DNA of 64,000 nt. Origin: JAHEFU01 sp020440645 (GTDB taxonomy: Bacteria > 4484-113 > JAFGCY01). Where the stretch lies: assembly GCA_020440645.1 (NCBI GenBank), contig JAGRNR010000001.1, positions 62,001-126,000 on the forward strand, written 5' to 3'. The notes beneath the pieces were generated by a model, which was given only the letters and a program-made list of their open reading frames with translations, did no database searches and was not told where the DNA came from. The position numbers were made by a program, and so were the translations under genes. This document shows, one piece after another, positions 1 through 8,415 of the stretch (the stretch's first letter is position 1; each line of letters opens with the position of its first letter).

Positions 1-1242
1 CATCGGCTGAACATACTGCACCAGATAGAACTCAAGGCTCCGGCACGATCTGGGCTTCCTGTCCTCTGCGAACAGGCAATGGTCTGTTGCCACCATGCGC
101 CACGCAGCTACACGGGTGACAACCTTGTTGAGATTGGCATGCATGGGAACCCCTTGCTGCTTGAGCGGGCAATTGCAGCACTTGTACATAACGGCGCAAG
201 ACTGGCGGAACCCGGAGAGTTCACTTTCCGCGCCTACGTCAATGGAAAGCTGGACCTGATCCAGGCTGAAGCCGTACATGAGCTGATCAATGCCGGCAGC
301 AGCTCTGCGCTCGCGCTCGCGCAAGCAGCTCTAGGAGGCCTGTCCGGAGCTCGTGTCAATGACTGGCAGGAACAGCTTCTCAACATTGTCACGCGAATTG
401 AGTTGATACATGACTATGCTTCTGACGACCTCGATGCCAGTGTGCAGGCGGAGGATGTCCTTACTCCAGCAGAGCTTGCCCAGTCCTTGCAGAAACTACT
501 GAATGAACTTGAATCCGCCCTGGAGGACAGCAGCCGCGGTGGTCTGATCAGGCACGGCCTGAGCCTCGCCATCGTTGGGGCACCGAACGTCGGCAAGAGC
601 ACACTGTTCAATGCCCTGCTCGGTTATGACCGCGCTCTGGTGCATCACGCACCCGGAACCACGCGGGACTATCTCAGCGAGTCAGTCGAATTTGGTGGAC
701 TGAGCTTTACGCTGATTGATACGGCAGGCCAGCGCAATGCCAGCGATGACGTTGAAAGTGCCGGGGTGCAGCTTGCCCAGGACTGGGCACGCAGTGCTGA
801 CATGGTTATATTCGTAAGTTCCGCTGATGAGAACGCAGTGGAACCTCCACAAGCTGACAACCCAATTGCAGGAAGGCAGGTACTCCATGTACACACCCGC
901 TGTGACCTGCTTGATTCCCTGCCGGAAGATGACAACGACGTGTTCCATGTCAGTGGTAAAACCGGCCAGGGCATCGAACAGTTGCGAAACCACATTGTCA
1001 GTTCATGTGGGCTTGCTGAAGACGGCGAGCTGGCAGCTTTCAACCGCAGGCAGGCCGCACTGATTGATTCCTCAGCTCAGCACCTCAGGCTGGCATTGAA
1101 TGCGCTTGGGAACGGCATGCCGATGGACGCGGCCGCGCAGGATATCCACCTGTCCCGTGAATGCCTGCTCGATGTCAACCACAGCTCCAGCCGCCAGGAT
1201 GTCATCAACCACATATTCAGCAGCTTCTGCGTGGGCAAGTAA
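1..1242 (+). CDS. mnmE: tRNA modification GTPase MnmE (5' end outside window)
   Basis: With MnmG, this GTPase makes the aminomethyl-type modification of U34 in wobble tRNAs. The frame is open from base 1 with no start, so about 40 N-terminal residues lie upstream; 413 codons are visible against roughly 454 in E. coli. The N-terminal SYTGDNLVEI motif is at bases 109-138. The P-loop GAPNVGKST is near 577-603, followed by the TTRD switch and the DTAGQ motif. The G4 motif, normally NKxD, reads TRCD near base 900, which is unusual. The protein ends FCVGK, matching the family's C-terminal CxGK that holds the functional cysteine. The next gene starts 2 bases downstream. Confidence 0.95.
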   Translation, partial: HRLNILHQIELKAPARSGLPVLCEQAMVCCHHAPRSYTGDNLVEIGMHGNPLLLERAIAALVHNGARLAEPGEFTFRAYVNGKLDLIQAEAVHELINAGSSSALALAQAALGGLSGARVNDWQEQLLNIVTRIELIHDYASDDLDASVQAEDVLTPAELAQSLQKLLNELESALEDSSRGGLIRHGLSLAIVGAPNVGKSTLFNALLGYDRALVHHAPGTTRDYLSESVEFGGLSFTLIDTAGQRNASDDVESAGVQLAQDWARSADMVIFVSSADENAVEPPQADNPIAGRQVLHVHTRCDLLDSLPEDDNDVFHVSGKTGQGIEQLRNHIVSSCGLAEDGELAAFNRRQAALIDSSAQHLRLALNALGNGMPMDAAAQDIHLSRECLLDVNHSSSRQDVINHIFSSFCVGK

Positions 1243-1244
1243 TT

Positions 1245-2183
1245 ATGCAGGATCGCAGCAAGGGCATCATGTTCGCCCAGCTAAATGCATTCTGCGCCGG
1301 CATGCACTTCGCTGCCGGTGTGCTACCGCTCTCCCAGATCAGCCGTCAGACGGGCAATGACATTGCCGCCGGCATCGTGATAGCTGCCATGTACTACCTT
1401 GTGGCTGCACCGGTAAACACCATGTGGTGGGGGCTGACAAGGCTGAAGCTGATCCCGGTCATCGGTAAGCAGCCTGAGCTGCCAGGCAGTGCTCCCGGCC
1501 GGAAAGGTGTGCTGCTTAGCGCCATCCACATCCTCTGCTCCGCCCTGGGCATTGCCCTGTTCTGGATGGGAATGCAGCATGCAACAACAGCAATTGCGGC
1601 AGTGCTCAGCCGGCTTGAGATCCTGTTCGTGATCGTGATGGGATTCACCCTGCTGAGGGAGAGATTCAGTCACTGGCAATGGATTGGTTTTACTCTGACT
1701 CTCTGTGGCATCCTGCTGATCCGCCAGGCACCGCTGCACGGTGACATGCGAGGCATTTCGATCCTGCTGTGCAGTGCGCTGAGTTTTACTGTTGCCCTTG
1801 TCGCCGGCAAACTGGCAATGCAGCATGTCTCAGTCCAGGCCCTGATGCTGGTTCGTGCCTGGAGCATGGCTGCTCTGCTCTGCCTGGCCTGGCTGCTGGT
1901 CTGGCCGCAACTGCCCCAGCTTGATGCAAGGGGCCTGATGTGGCTGGTGATCTCAGCCGTATCCGGCCCCTTCCTTGCGCGCAACAACTACATGCTGGCA
2001 GTCAGCTACCTGCCGGCAAGCCAGGTCGTGCTGCTCAATCAGGCGCAGCCAATATATGCAGCACTGCTGGGATTCCTGCTCAATGCCGAGCTTCCCGGTT
2101 CAATGGTCGTCCTTGGCGGAGCCGCCATCATCCTCGGGAACATCGTGCTGATTCTGGCAAGGGATCGCGGCTCAGCCAGCTGA
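1245..2183 (+). CDS. EamA/DMT-family membrane transporter
   Basis: About 312 residues, almost entirely hydrophobic, with around ten predicted membrane segments in two repeated halves, as in drug/metabolite (EamA) exporters. The substrate is unknown. I chose the ATG just after the mnmE stop, which implies co-transcription; a second ATG at 1269 has a better purine-rich stretch before it (AAGGG) and is possible. The gene ends one base before the stop of the convergent membrane protein downstream. Other DMT subfamilies cannot be excluded. Confidence 0.75.
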   Translation: MQDRSKGIMFAQLNAFCAGMHFAAGVLPLSQISRQTGNDIAAGIVIAAMYYLVAAPVNTMWWGLTRLKLIPVIGKQPELPGSAPGRKGVLLSAIHILCSALGIALFWMGMQHATTAIAAVLSRLEILFVIVMGFTLLRERFSHWQWIGFTLTLCGILLIRQAPLHGDMRGISILLCSALSFTVALVAGKLAMQHVSVQALMLVRAWSMAALLCLAWLLVWPQLPQLDARGLMWLVISAVSGPFLARNNYMLAVSYLPASQVVLLNQAQPIYAALLGFLLNAELPGSMVVLGGAAIILGNIVLILARDRGSAS

Positions 2184-2639
2184 TCAGCTGCGGGAGTGCA
2201 CCCCGGAACCATTGCCATTCATCAGGCTGTGGATCACACCAATGCTGCCTGTTATGAACAGCAGCGGACATATGAACAGCGCGAGGATGAAAAAGAACCC
2301 CTCTTCCGGTGCGCCGAACCATGCGCCAGCCAGGTAACTAACAACATTGTGGAGCACGATGGAAGCTGGTGTGCCAATCGTCGCCAGGGCAACCATGCAC
2401 AGGAAGATGTTGAGCGGCTTGTCCTTCAGTCCTGCCCTGAGTACCACCAGCAGTTCAGCAACTCCCAACGCTGCCAGCACGCCAACAGCAGGCAGGAATG
2501 CCACACCAAGTGCCTGCTTCAGGCCAGAGCCTTGTACGGGCATGAATGCCCAGATGATCAGCATGCTGTAGATTGCCAGTATCACCCAGAACAGCCTGAG
2601 TGCCACTCCGGTCAACTTATGGGCCTGCAATTCTCCCAT
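2184..2639 (-). CDS. Small four-helix membrane protein, unknown function
   Basis: 151 residues with four clear hydrophobic segments (about residues 15-32, 42-68, 76-98 and 113-135) separated by short polar loops, and a glycine/serine-rich polar tail. I do not recognise the family. A good ribosome binding site (GGGGAGAAAAGAG) precedes the ATG. The gene lies downstream of secA on the same strand, but a 142-base gap with a candidate promoter and a perfect palindrome (2701-2723) suggests separate regulation. Confidence 0.7.
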   Translation of the reverse strand: MGELQAHKLTGVALRLFWVILAIYSMLIIWAFMPVQGSGLKQALGVAFLPAVGVLAALGVAELLVVLRAGLKDKPLNIFLCMVALATIGTPASIVLHNVVSYLAGAWFGAPEEGFFFILALFICPLLFITGSIGVIHSLMNGNGSGVHSRS

Positions 2640-2700
2640 CTCTTTTCTCCCCTCGCTGAAATGCGTGCCAGCGAGCGTTTTTGTTATCTGTACTACGCTC

Positions 2701-2723
2701 TAATAATAACATAGTTATTATTA
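2701..2723 (-). promoter_or_regulatory. Perfect AT-rich palindrome, probable operator
   Basis: TAATAATAAC at 2701-2710 and GTTATTATTA at 2714-2723 form 10-base perfect inverted repeats around a 3-base spacer. On the minus strand a TTGAAC (-35-like) lies just upstream at 2728-2733, so the palindrome would cover the spacer and -10 of a promoter for the membrane protein that starts at 2639. This is the layout of a repressor operator for a homodimeric regulator. The regulator is not identifiable here. There is no T-run placement typical of a terminator. Confidence 0.5.
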
Positions 2724-2781
2724 TTTTGTTCAAAGAGCCACAGATGAGAAATGGTCTCGATTGACTGCTGTAGGTAGGCCG

Positions 2782-5745
2782 CTAGACTTCCGCCGGCTTT
2801 TCGCCGTAGTGCTGCTCGTACTGCTCCACCCAGTCCTCAGGCGGATTGCCGTTGTCTTCCTTGATATGGCACTGCTTGTACTTCTTGCCACTGCCGCAAT
2901 AGCACTTTGCGTTGCGGCTGATCTTTGCTGCTGCCCGACGAGTGGTTTCCACCCTCACACGCTCAGCAACGGCAGTTCCGCCACCGCCTGTGCCGGGTTC
3001 AACAGGCTTGCTTTCACTGCGGATGTTGTAGGAACTGCGAGCCTGCGGCTTCTGTTCCTCGACATTCAGCCTGACAAGGAAGATCTTGCGGATCACGTCC
3101 AGCTGGATCGTTTCCTTGAGGTTCTCGAATTCCGCAAAGGCTTCCTGGGCATAGACCACGACAGGATCCTGCTGGCCGTATCCGCGCAGAGACACACCGC
3201 TGCGCAGTTCATCAAGCAGGCTCAGGTGGTCAATCCAGTGCTCATCTATCGCCTTGAGCGAGATCACACGCTCGATTTCCCGCATGCTTGCTGCACCGGT
3301 ATCAAACGCCTTCTCAGCGATTTCCGCCTCACTGACATCGGGATTCTGGCGGCGCAGGATGAACTCGCCGATTTCCTTCTGCTTGTCGTCGTATCGCTTG
3401 ACGACCATGTCAAACAGCAGGTCCTTGATTTCCTGCGTACTGCGGCCCTTGATGTGCTCAGGCTCCAGGTCATACAGCGGGAAGTTCTGCTTGGCATCCT
3501 GGAAGATGCCCGGTTCATTGATTTCGATGTCGCGGCCATGCGCGGCGCTGTTGTCATCCACGACCCTGTCAACGGCACCCTTGATGAACTCAAGGGTCTG
3601 GGCCCGCAGGTCGCCGCCGCTGAGAATGCGGTCACGCTCGCCATAGATCACCTGGCGCTGCTTGTTCATCACGTCGTCAAACTGCAGGATGTGCTTACGG
3701 GTCTCGAAGTGGCGGCCTTCCACCTTCTTCTGCGCATTCTCGATGGACCGCGTCAGCATGCCGCTCTCGATCGGGACGTCCTCCTCGATCTTCAGCATCT
3801 CCATAAGCTGTTCGACGCGCTCGCCACCGTACATCTTCATCAGGTCGTCCTGCAGCGAGAGGAAGAAGCGCGACTCACCGGCATCACCCTGGCGGCCACT
3901 ACGGCCGCGCAGCTGGTTGTCAATCCGCCGTGACTCGTGGCGCTCGCTGCCGAGCACGTACAGGCCGCCGGCCTGCTTGACCTTTTCGGCTTCGGCCTCG
4001 AACTCAGGCTTAAGTTCCTTTACGATCGCGCGGAACTCATCGTCGTGGTCATCGGGGTTCTTGCCATCCTTCAGCAGCCGTTCGCGGGCCACGAACTCAG
4101 GGTTGCCACCGAGCACGATGTCGGTACCACGGCCCGCCATGTTGGTGGCGATCGTCACCGCACCGAAGCGTCCGGCCTGGGCCACGATGAAAGCTTCCTG
4201 TTCGTGGTACTTGGCGTTCAGCACCTTGCAGGGCACGCCTGCCTTCGTCAGCATGCGTCCGAGGATCTCACTCTTGTCAATCGAGGTCGTTCCGACGAGG
4301 ATCGGCTGGCCGATCTTGTTTCGTTCCTTCACTTCCTCAACGATCGCGTTGTACTTCGCCGGCACGTTCTTGTAAACGACATCCGGCTGGTCCTTACGGG
4401 AAATCGGCTTGTTCGTCGGGACAACGACCACGTCCATGCCATAGATCTTCTTGAACTCCTCTTCCTCGGTCTTTGCCGTACCGGTCATTCCGGCCAGCTT
4501 GTTGTACATGCGGAAGAAGTTCTGCACGGTGATGGTTGCCAGGGTCTGGGATTCCGGCTTGACATCCAGTCCCTCCTTGGCCTCGATCGACTGGTGCAGG
4601 CCCTCACCGAAGCGACGGCCATACATCAGGCGTCCCGTGAACTCGTCAACGATCACGATCTGGCCATCCTTGACGATGTAATGGTCATCAAGGTAGTAGA
4701 GCGCGTGGGCGCGCATTGCCTGCTGCACGTAGTGCGCGAACTCGGTGTTCACGTAGGCGTAGAGGTTCTTGCCAGCTTCGGGATCGTGCTCATCCTCCTG
4801 CAGGACGTCATCGAGCGCCTTCTCTACCTTGGCCAGTCCCTTCGGGGTCAGGGCAACGGTATGTTGCTTGCGGTCGTACTCGAAGTCCCAGGTCTTGTCC
4901 TTGTCCTTGTCGATCTTCTTGGCAAGCTGCTGTTCCCACAGGTCCTTCGGCTTGTCCTCGCCGGTGATCTCCTTGACCTCCAGGCTGCGGATTAGCTTGT
5001 CGACACGGCTGTACATGCTCGTGTCCTCATTGCTGGAACCGGAGATGATCAGCGGTGTACGGGCCTCGTCAATCAGGATCGAGTCGCACTCATCGACGAT
5101 GCCGAAGTTGAGCGTGCCCTGTGTGATCTGCTCACGGTGCACCACCATGTTGTCTCGCAGGTAATCAAAGCCGTATTCATTGTTCGTGCCGTACACGACA
5201 TCACAGCCGTACACATCCTTGCGGGGCTGGCCCCGCAGGTCATGCTGCAGTACACCAACGGTCACTCCGAGGTAACGGTATATCGGTCCCATCCACTCCG
5301 CACCGTGGCGTGCAAGGTAGTCGTTGACGGTGATCAGGTGGCTGCCCTCCCCCGTCAGTGCATTGAGCACCAGCGCAGGCACAGCGCCAAGGGTCTTTCC
5401 CTCACCGGTCTTCTGCTCGGCGATACGGCCCTCATGCAGAGCGATGGCACCAATCATCTGCACATCGTAGTTGCGCAGCCCCAGCGTGCGCACCGCTGCC
5501 TCACGGGTGATGGCGAACACCTCAGGCAGGTGCTTGCTGAGAATGGTATCGACCTGCGTGGAAGTCGCACCATGCTTTTCCACTTCAGCACGGATTTCCT
5601 TGCGGATCGCCGCGATGCGTTCCTTGACGTCCGTTTCGGACATTTGCTGCACACGGGGTTCGAGTTCGTTGATCTTGTCAGCGACCTTTCGCAGTCTTGC
5701 AAGGTCGCGCTTGTTTGAGTCAAACAGCTTAGTTAGAAAGTCCAT
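2782..5745 (-). CDS. secA: Preprotein translocase ATPase SecA
   Basis: 987 residues. This motor drives unfolded preproteins through SecYEG. The Walker A region TGEGKT is near residue 107 and motif II reads DECDSILIDEART, with the helicase motifs of the second RecA domain (GRGTDI, RGRSGRQGD) further on. The C-terminal zinc-binding tail CYCGSGKKYKQCH, which contacts SecB and phospholipid, is intact. Length is at the upper end of the bacterial range. The ATG is preceded by AGGTG 6 bases away. The large antisense open frames over this gene are shadows. Confidence 0.98.
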   Translation of the reverse strand: MDFLTKLFDSNKRDLARLRKVADKINELEPRVQQMSETDVKERIAAIRKEIRAEVEKHGATSTQVDTILSKHLPEVFAITREAAVRTLGLRNYDVQMIGAIALHEGRIAEQKTGEGKTLGAVPALVLNALTGEGSHLITVNDYLARHGAEWMGPIYRYLGVTVGVLQHDLRGQPRKDVYGCDVVYGTNNEYGFDYLRDNMVVHREQITQGTLNFGIVDECDSILIDEARTPLIISGSSNEDTSMYSRVDKLIRSLEVKEITGEDKPKDLWEQQLAKKIDKDKDKTWDFEYDRKQHTVALTPKGLAKVEKALDDVLQEDEHDPEAGKNLYAYVNTEFAHYVQQAMRAHALYYLDDHYIVKDGQIVIVDEFTGRLMYGRRFGEGLHQSIEAKEGLDVKPESQTLATITVQNFFRMYNKLAGMTGTAKTEEEEFKKIYGMDVVVVPTNKPISRKDQPDVVYKNVPAKYNAIVEEVKERNKIGQPILVGTTSIDKSEILGRMLTKAGVPCKVLNAKYHEQEAFIVAQAGRFGAVTIATNMAGRGTDIVLGGNPEFVARERLLKDGKNPDDHDDEFRAIVKELKPEFEAEAEKVKQAGGLYVLGSERHESRRIDNQLRGRSGRQGDAGESRFFLSLQDDLMKMYGGERVEQLMEMLKIEEDVPIESGMLTRSIENAQKKVEGRHFETRKHILQFDDVMNKQRQVIYGERDRILSGGDLRAQTLEFIKGAVDRVVDDNSAAHGRDIEINEPGIFQDAKQNFPLYDLEPEHIKGRSTQEIKDLLFDMVVKRYDDKQKEIGEFILRRQNPDVSEAEIAEKAFDTGAASMREIERVISLKAIDEHWIDHLSLLDELRSGVSLRGYGQQDPVVVYAQEAFAEFENLKETIQLDVIRKIFLVRLNVEEQKPQARSSYNIRSESKPVEPGTGGGGTAVAERVRVETTRRAAAKISRNAKCYCGSGKKYKQCHIKEDNGNPPEDWVEQYEQHYGEKPAEV

Positions 5746-5818
5746 TGCTTCACCTGTTCAGGATTCTTGCATTACGAGAGGCCAGCAGGCCAGGAAGGAA
5801 TGCGTGATCAATCCTGAG

Positions 5819-6145
5819 TCAGGGAGCCCGACTGCGTTGCGAAACAGAGGCAAGCAGTCTGCCTGCACTGTCTTGCCGGAGACTGATGCCAGTCCGCACT
5901 ACCGTTTGGCGTGCATGTATGGGCGTTGCCGGGTAACAGCTGTCCGCCGCAAAGCGGATCAGCGAATGCAGGTCGACGCTGCCCAGCATCCTGAGCTGGG
6001 CCCGCAGCAGGGGCTGGACGGCATCTACCTGGCTCAGCTCCTGGCGGGTTCGGGTGTCAAACACCCGGACGGGCAGCTGCGCAGGCTGGCCCTGCGCCAT
6101 CAGTGTGGCGCAGATCAGCAGCAGTGCCGTCATGTAATGGTTCAT
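5819..6145 (-). CDS. Small secreted protein, unknown
   Basis: 108 residues with an N-terminal signal peptide (hydrophobic to about residue 16, probable cleavage after AQG). The mature part is basic and contains a single cysteine. I recognise no family. The gene begins 22 bases after the TraR/DksA-like gene and ends 73 bases before secA, so the three may be transcribed together. A TATAAC-like box lies 13 bases before the ATG. Coding status is supported by position, a plausible signal peptide and an RBS-like GGTAAG, but not by homology. Confidence 0.5.
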   Translation of the reverse strand: MNHYMTALLLICATLMAQGQPAQLPVRVFDTRTRQELSQVDAVQPLLRAQLRMLGSVDLHSLIRFAADSCYPATPIHARQTVVRTGISLRQDSAGRLLASVSQRSRAP

Positions 6146-6167
6146 GGCTTACCGGTTGGTTATACGC

Positions 6168-6551
6168 CTATCCGCGCTCGTAAGCGTCAATTTCTTCCTG
6201 GACTTCGATGCAGTACCGGGCCCAGGGGATCGCCTGCAGACGGGCCGGCTGGATGCTCTTGCCCGTCTTCTGGCAAATGCCGTAATACCCTTCCTCGATC
6301 GCGTTCAGTGCATCCTCGATGTCACGCAAGGTCTTTTCGAGGTTGCGGATCATCAGCTCATCCTTAACGAGCTCACTGCTTTCGTTGATGTAGTCGCTGT
6401 CGGGATCCCCGGAACTGCGATCATAGCCCTTGTTCTCATCGAGGCTCTTCTTGATCTTCTTCTGCAGTCCCGTGAGCTGCTTGGTCAGCTCAGCCTTCTT
6501 GTCCTCAAGCAGTTTCTGGTACTTGGGGAGGTCAGCTTCCTTAATGGCCAT
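6168..6551 (-). CDS. TraR/DksA-type RNA polymerase-binding protein
   Basis: 127 residues. The N-terminal two-thirds is a coiled coil rich in K, E and L that would enter the RNAP secondary channel, with DPDSDYINES at the tip region (about residues 49-58). The C-terminal globular part YGICQKTGKSIQPARL...IPWARYC aligns with the DksA zinc finger, but the second and fourth ligands are T and V instead of Cys, so two of four cysteines remain. Such half-fingers are known in other lineages. The likely role is control of rRNA or stress promoters with or without ppGpp. Confidence 0.85.
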   Translation of the reverse strand: MAIKEADLPKYQKLLEDKKAELTKQLTGLQKKIKKSLDENKGYDRSSGDPDSDYINESSELVKDELMIRNLEKTLRDIEDALNAIEEGYYGICQKTGKSIQPARLQAIPWARYCIEVQEEIDAYERG

Positions 6552-6616
6552 TCAGTCATCCTCTTGTAGGTTTGAGGTGCCAAATATTACTCGAATACAT
6601 GCACCACTGCAAGTGT

Positions 6617-6622
6617 TATGAT
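6617..6622 (+). promoter_or_regulatory. -10 box of leaderless hldD
   Basis: TATGAT ends 6 bases before the ATG at 6629, so transcription should begin at or next to the start codon. No Shine-Dalgarno sequence is present. Confidence 0.6.
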
Positions 6623-6628
6623 CAGCGA

Positions 6629-7552
6629 ATGCAGATTATTGTGACCGGCGGGGCCGGCTTCATCGGGTCCAGGCTGGTCTCTGCGCTGGAAGCGCTCGAC
6701 TCAGGACACCGGGTCGTGGTCGTTGATGACTTCAGTTCCGGGGACTTTCGCAACCTTCGCCACTTCAAGGGTGACATCATTTCCCGTCCCTGCGAGGAAC
6801 TGGACTGGGACCAGCACTTCGGCCGCCAGGAAATCGTAAGCATCTACCATCTCGCCTCAATCACCGACACCACGGTAAGCAACCAGCGCGAAATGGTCGA
6901 GCGCAACGTGGAGTCCTTCCGCCGCATCCTGCGCTTCAGCCAGAGCCGCGGATTCCCCGTAGTCTATGCAAGCAGCGCGGCCACCTACGGGCAGGCTGAC
7001 GGCCTGATGAAGGTCGAGCAGCAGCCAGCACCGGCAAACGTCTACGGCTTCAGCAAGATGATCCTCGACAATCTCGGTGAGGAAGCCCGTGAACTCGGCA
7101 TGCGCGTTTCAGGCGTGCGTTACTTCAACGTCTATGGGCCACATGAAGCACACAAGGGCAAGATGGCCAGCATGGTCTACCAGCTCTACCGGCAGATGAA
7201 GGCTGGACAGCGCCCGCGTGTCTTCGAATCAGGCCAGCACCTGCGTGACTTCGTCTACGTGGATGACGTGGTGGACGGTACGATGCGTGCCGCAACCGGT
7301 GAGGCAGGAATCTACAATATCGGCAATGGCAAGGCTCGCAGCTTCAATGACATCATTACGATCCTCAATGAATGCCTTGGTACGGACCTCCAGCCGGAGT
7401 ACATTCCCAACCCCTACATCGCGTTTTACCAGAACCACACGGAAGCTGACATCAGCCGTTCCAAGAAGAAGCTCGGCTATGAACCCCAGTTCGGCCTCAA
7501 GAAGGGCATCCGCGCCTATGTGGACTGGCTCAGCAGCAACGATGTAGCCTGA
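6629..7552 (+). CDS. hldD: ADP-glyceromanno-heptose 6-epimerase
   Basis: 307 residues (E. coli HldD has 310). It epimerises ADP-D-glycero-D-manno-heptose to the L-glycero form used in the LPS inner core. The N-terminal Rossmann motif TGGAGFIGS is present, the YASSAATYG serine segment is near residue 107, and the YGFSK catalytic Tyr/Lys pair is near residue 136. RYFNVYGPHEAHKGKMAS is the diagnostic family segment. The ATG follows a TATGAT box by 6 bases; an open frame continues upstream but would include the promoter. ridA overlaps its stop by one base. Confidence 0.92.
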   Translation: MQIIVTGGAGFIGSRLVSALEALDSGHRVVVVDDFSSGDFRNLRHFKGDIISRPCEELDWDQHFGRQEIVSIYHLASITDTTVSNQREMVERNVESFRRILRFSQSRGFPVVYASSAATYGQADGLMKVEQQPAPANVYGFSKMILDNLGEEARELGMRVSGVRYFNVYGPHEAHKGKMASMVYQLYRQMKAGQRPRVFESGQHLRDFVYVDDVVDGTMRAATGEAGIYNIGNGKARSFNDIITILNECLGTDLQPEYIPNPYIAFYQNHTEADISRSKKKLGYEPQFGLKKGIRAYVDWLSSNDVA

Positions 7553-7947
7553 TGCCAGCCAGGCAGCATTTCAGCTCAGGCAACATCTGGGAACAGCGCG
7601 CCGGATTCAGCCGGGCCATTTGTGTCAGTGACACTGTTTACACCGCTGGCACGATCGCTGTCGATAAGGAAGGCAAGACCCAGGGTGCCGATTGCTACGA
7701 GCAGTGCATATACATCTGCAAGCTGCTTGGCGGCATCCTTGAGCAGGCCGGCAGCTCGCTGCAGAATGTCGTACAGGTGCGCGCTTACCTCGTAAACAAG
7801 AAAGATGCATCGGACTTCACGCGATTCCAGCGGGATGTGTTCGGCGATATCAGGCCTGTCGCCACCTGCGTGATTGTCAGCGGCCTGTTTGGCGAGGGAA
7901 CGGTTGTGGAACTTGAGCTGGTAGCAGTTGACCGAGCTCAGGCCTAA
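7552..7947 (+). CDS. ridA: RidA/YjgF-family reactive-imine deaminase
   Basis: 131 residues, the full length of the family. RidA proteins hydrolyse reactive enamine/imine intermediates such as 2-aminoacrylate made by PLP enzymes. YTAGTIAVD near residue 25 and the C-terminal segment VVELELVAV fit. The arginine usually seen in the IRPxRS-type motif appears as DIRPVATCVIV, so it may belong to a RidA subfamily with modified activity. It is translationally coupled to hldD (TGATG). Confidence 0.85.
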   Translation: MPARQHFSSGNIWEQRAGFSRAICVSDTVYTAGTIAVDKEGKTQGADCYEQCIYICKLLGGILEQAGSSLQNVVQVRAYLVNKKDASDFTRFQRDVFGDIRPVATCVIVSGLFGEGTVVELELVAVDRAQA

Positions 7948-8333
7948 TTTTCTTCTTCGTTCTCCTGCCCTTCCGAACCGGCCACATTACCCTCATCGTC
8001 AGGATTGCCAGCATGAGTCGATGCATCCTCTCCGGGAACATCCTCAGATGCGTTTCCTGTATCCGTTGAAGCCGGATCAATTTCGATAGTGAAGCTCAGG
8101 GATGCGTCGTCGCTATCCTTCCAGAAGGCCCGCACCGTGCTTTCCTCGCCGAAGGCGATGAATGCAAGGCGGCTTGGCTTGCTGGCAACTGAGATCTGCG
8201 GAGGCGTGACTTCCTCCAGGCTGGCGATTGAAACAGGTGATGGCAGTGCATAGATGTAGGTGACACAGACCATCCCGAGAAGGAGTGATCCCAGGATCCA
8301 GGCAAGGAATACTCGTGCCAGTCGCCGCTGCAC
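7944..8333 (-). CDS. Membrane-anchored acidic protein, unknown
   Basis: About 129 residues: a basic N-terminus, one membrane segment (near residues 9-31), a periplasmic region of about 60 residues, and a very acidic tail rich in E, D, G and N with little predicted fold. No family recognised. The start is taken at GTG 8333 because a TACAAT box ends 6 bases before it, as in many genes here; a TTG at 8360 lies upstream of that box. The stop overlaps the ridA stop by 4 bases. Confidence 0.6.
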   Translation of the reverse strand: MQRRLARVFLAWILGSLLLGMVCVTYIYALPSPVSIASLEEVTPPQISVASKPSRLAFIAFGEESTVRAFWKDSDDASLSFTIEIDPASTDTGNASEDVPGEDASTHAGNPDDEGNVAGSEGQENEEEN

Positions 8334-8339
8334 CCCCTG

Positions 8340-8345
8340 ATTGTA
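8340..8345 (-). promoter_or_regulatory. -10 box of leaderless membrane-protein gene
   Basis: TACAAT on the minus strand, 6 bases before the GTG at 8333. Confidence 0.5.
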
Positions 8346-8374
8346 ACTGATCCCAGCCAACAGGAAGTTTTCGA

Positions 8375-8380
8375 TATAAT
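8375..8380 (+). promoter_or_regulatory. -10 box of the transglutaminase-lipoprotein gene
   Basis: TATAAT 35 bases before the ATG at 8416. Unlike the leaderless genes nearby, this start has a leader and an RBS (AGAGGGA). Confidence 0.5.
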
Positions 8381-8415
8381 CAAGGAACTAAGCGATAGCA
8401 TGTAGAGGGACAGAC

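Noticed and set aside
2761..3933. Long plus-strand open frame antisense to secA (and others over 3937-4995)
   Set aside because: Out-of-frame shadow produced by GC-biased codons of secA; no recognisable protein, no start context.
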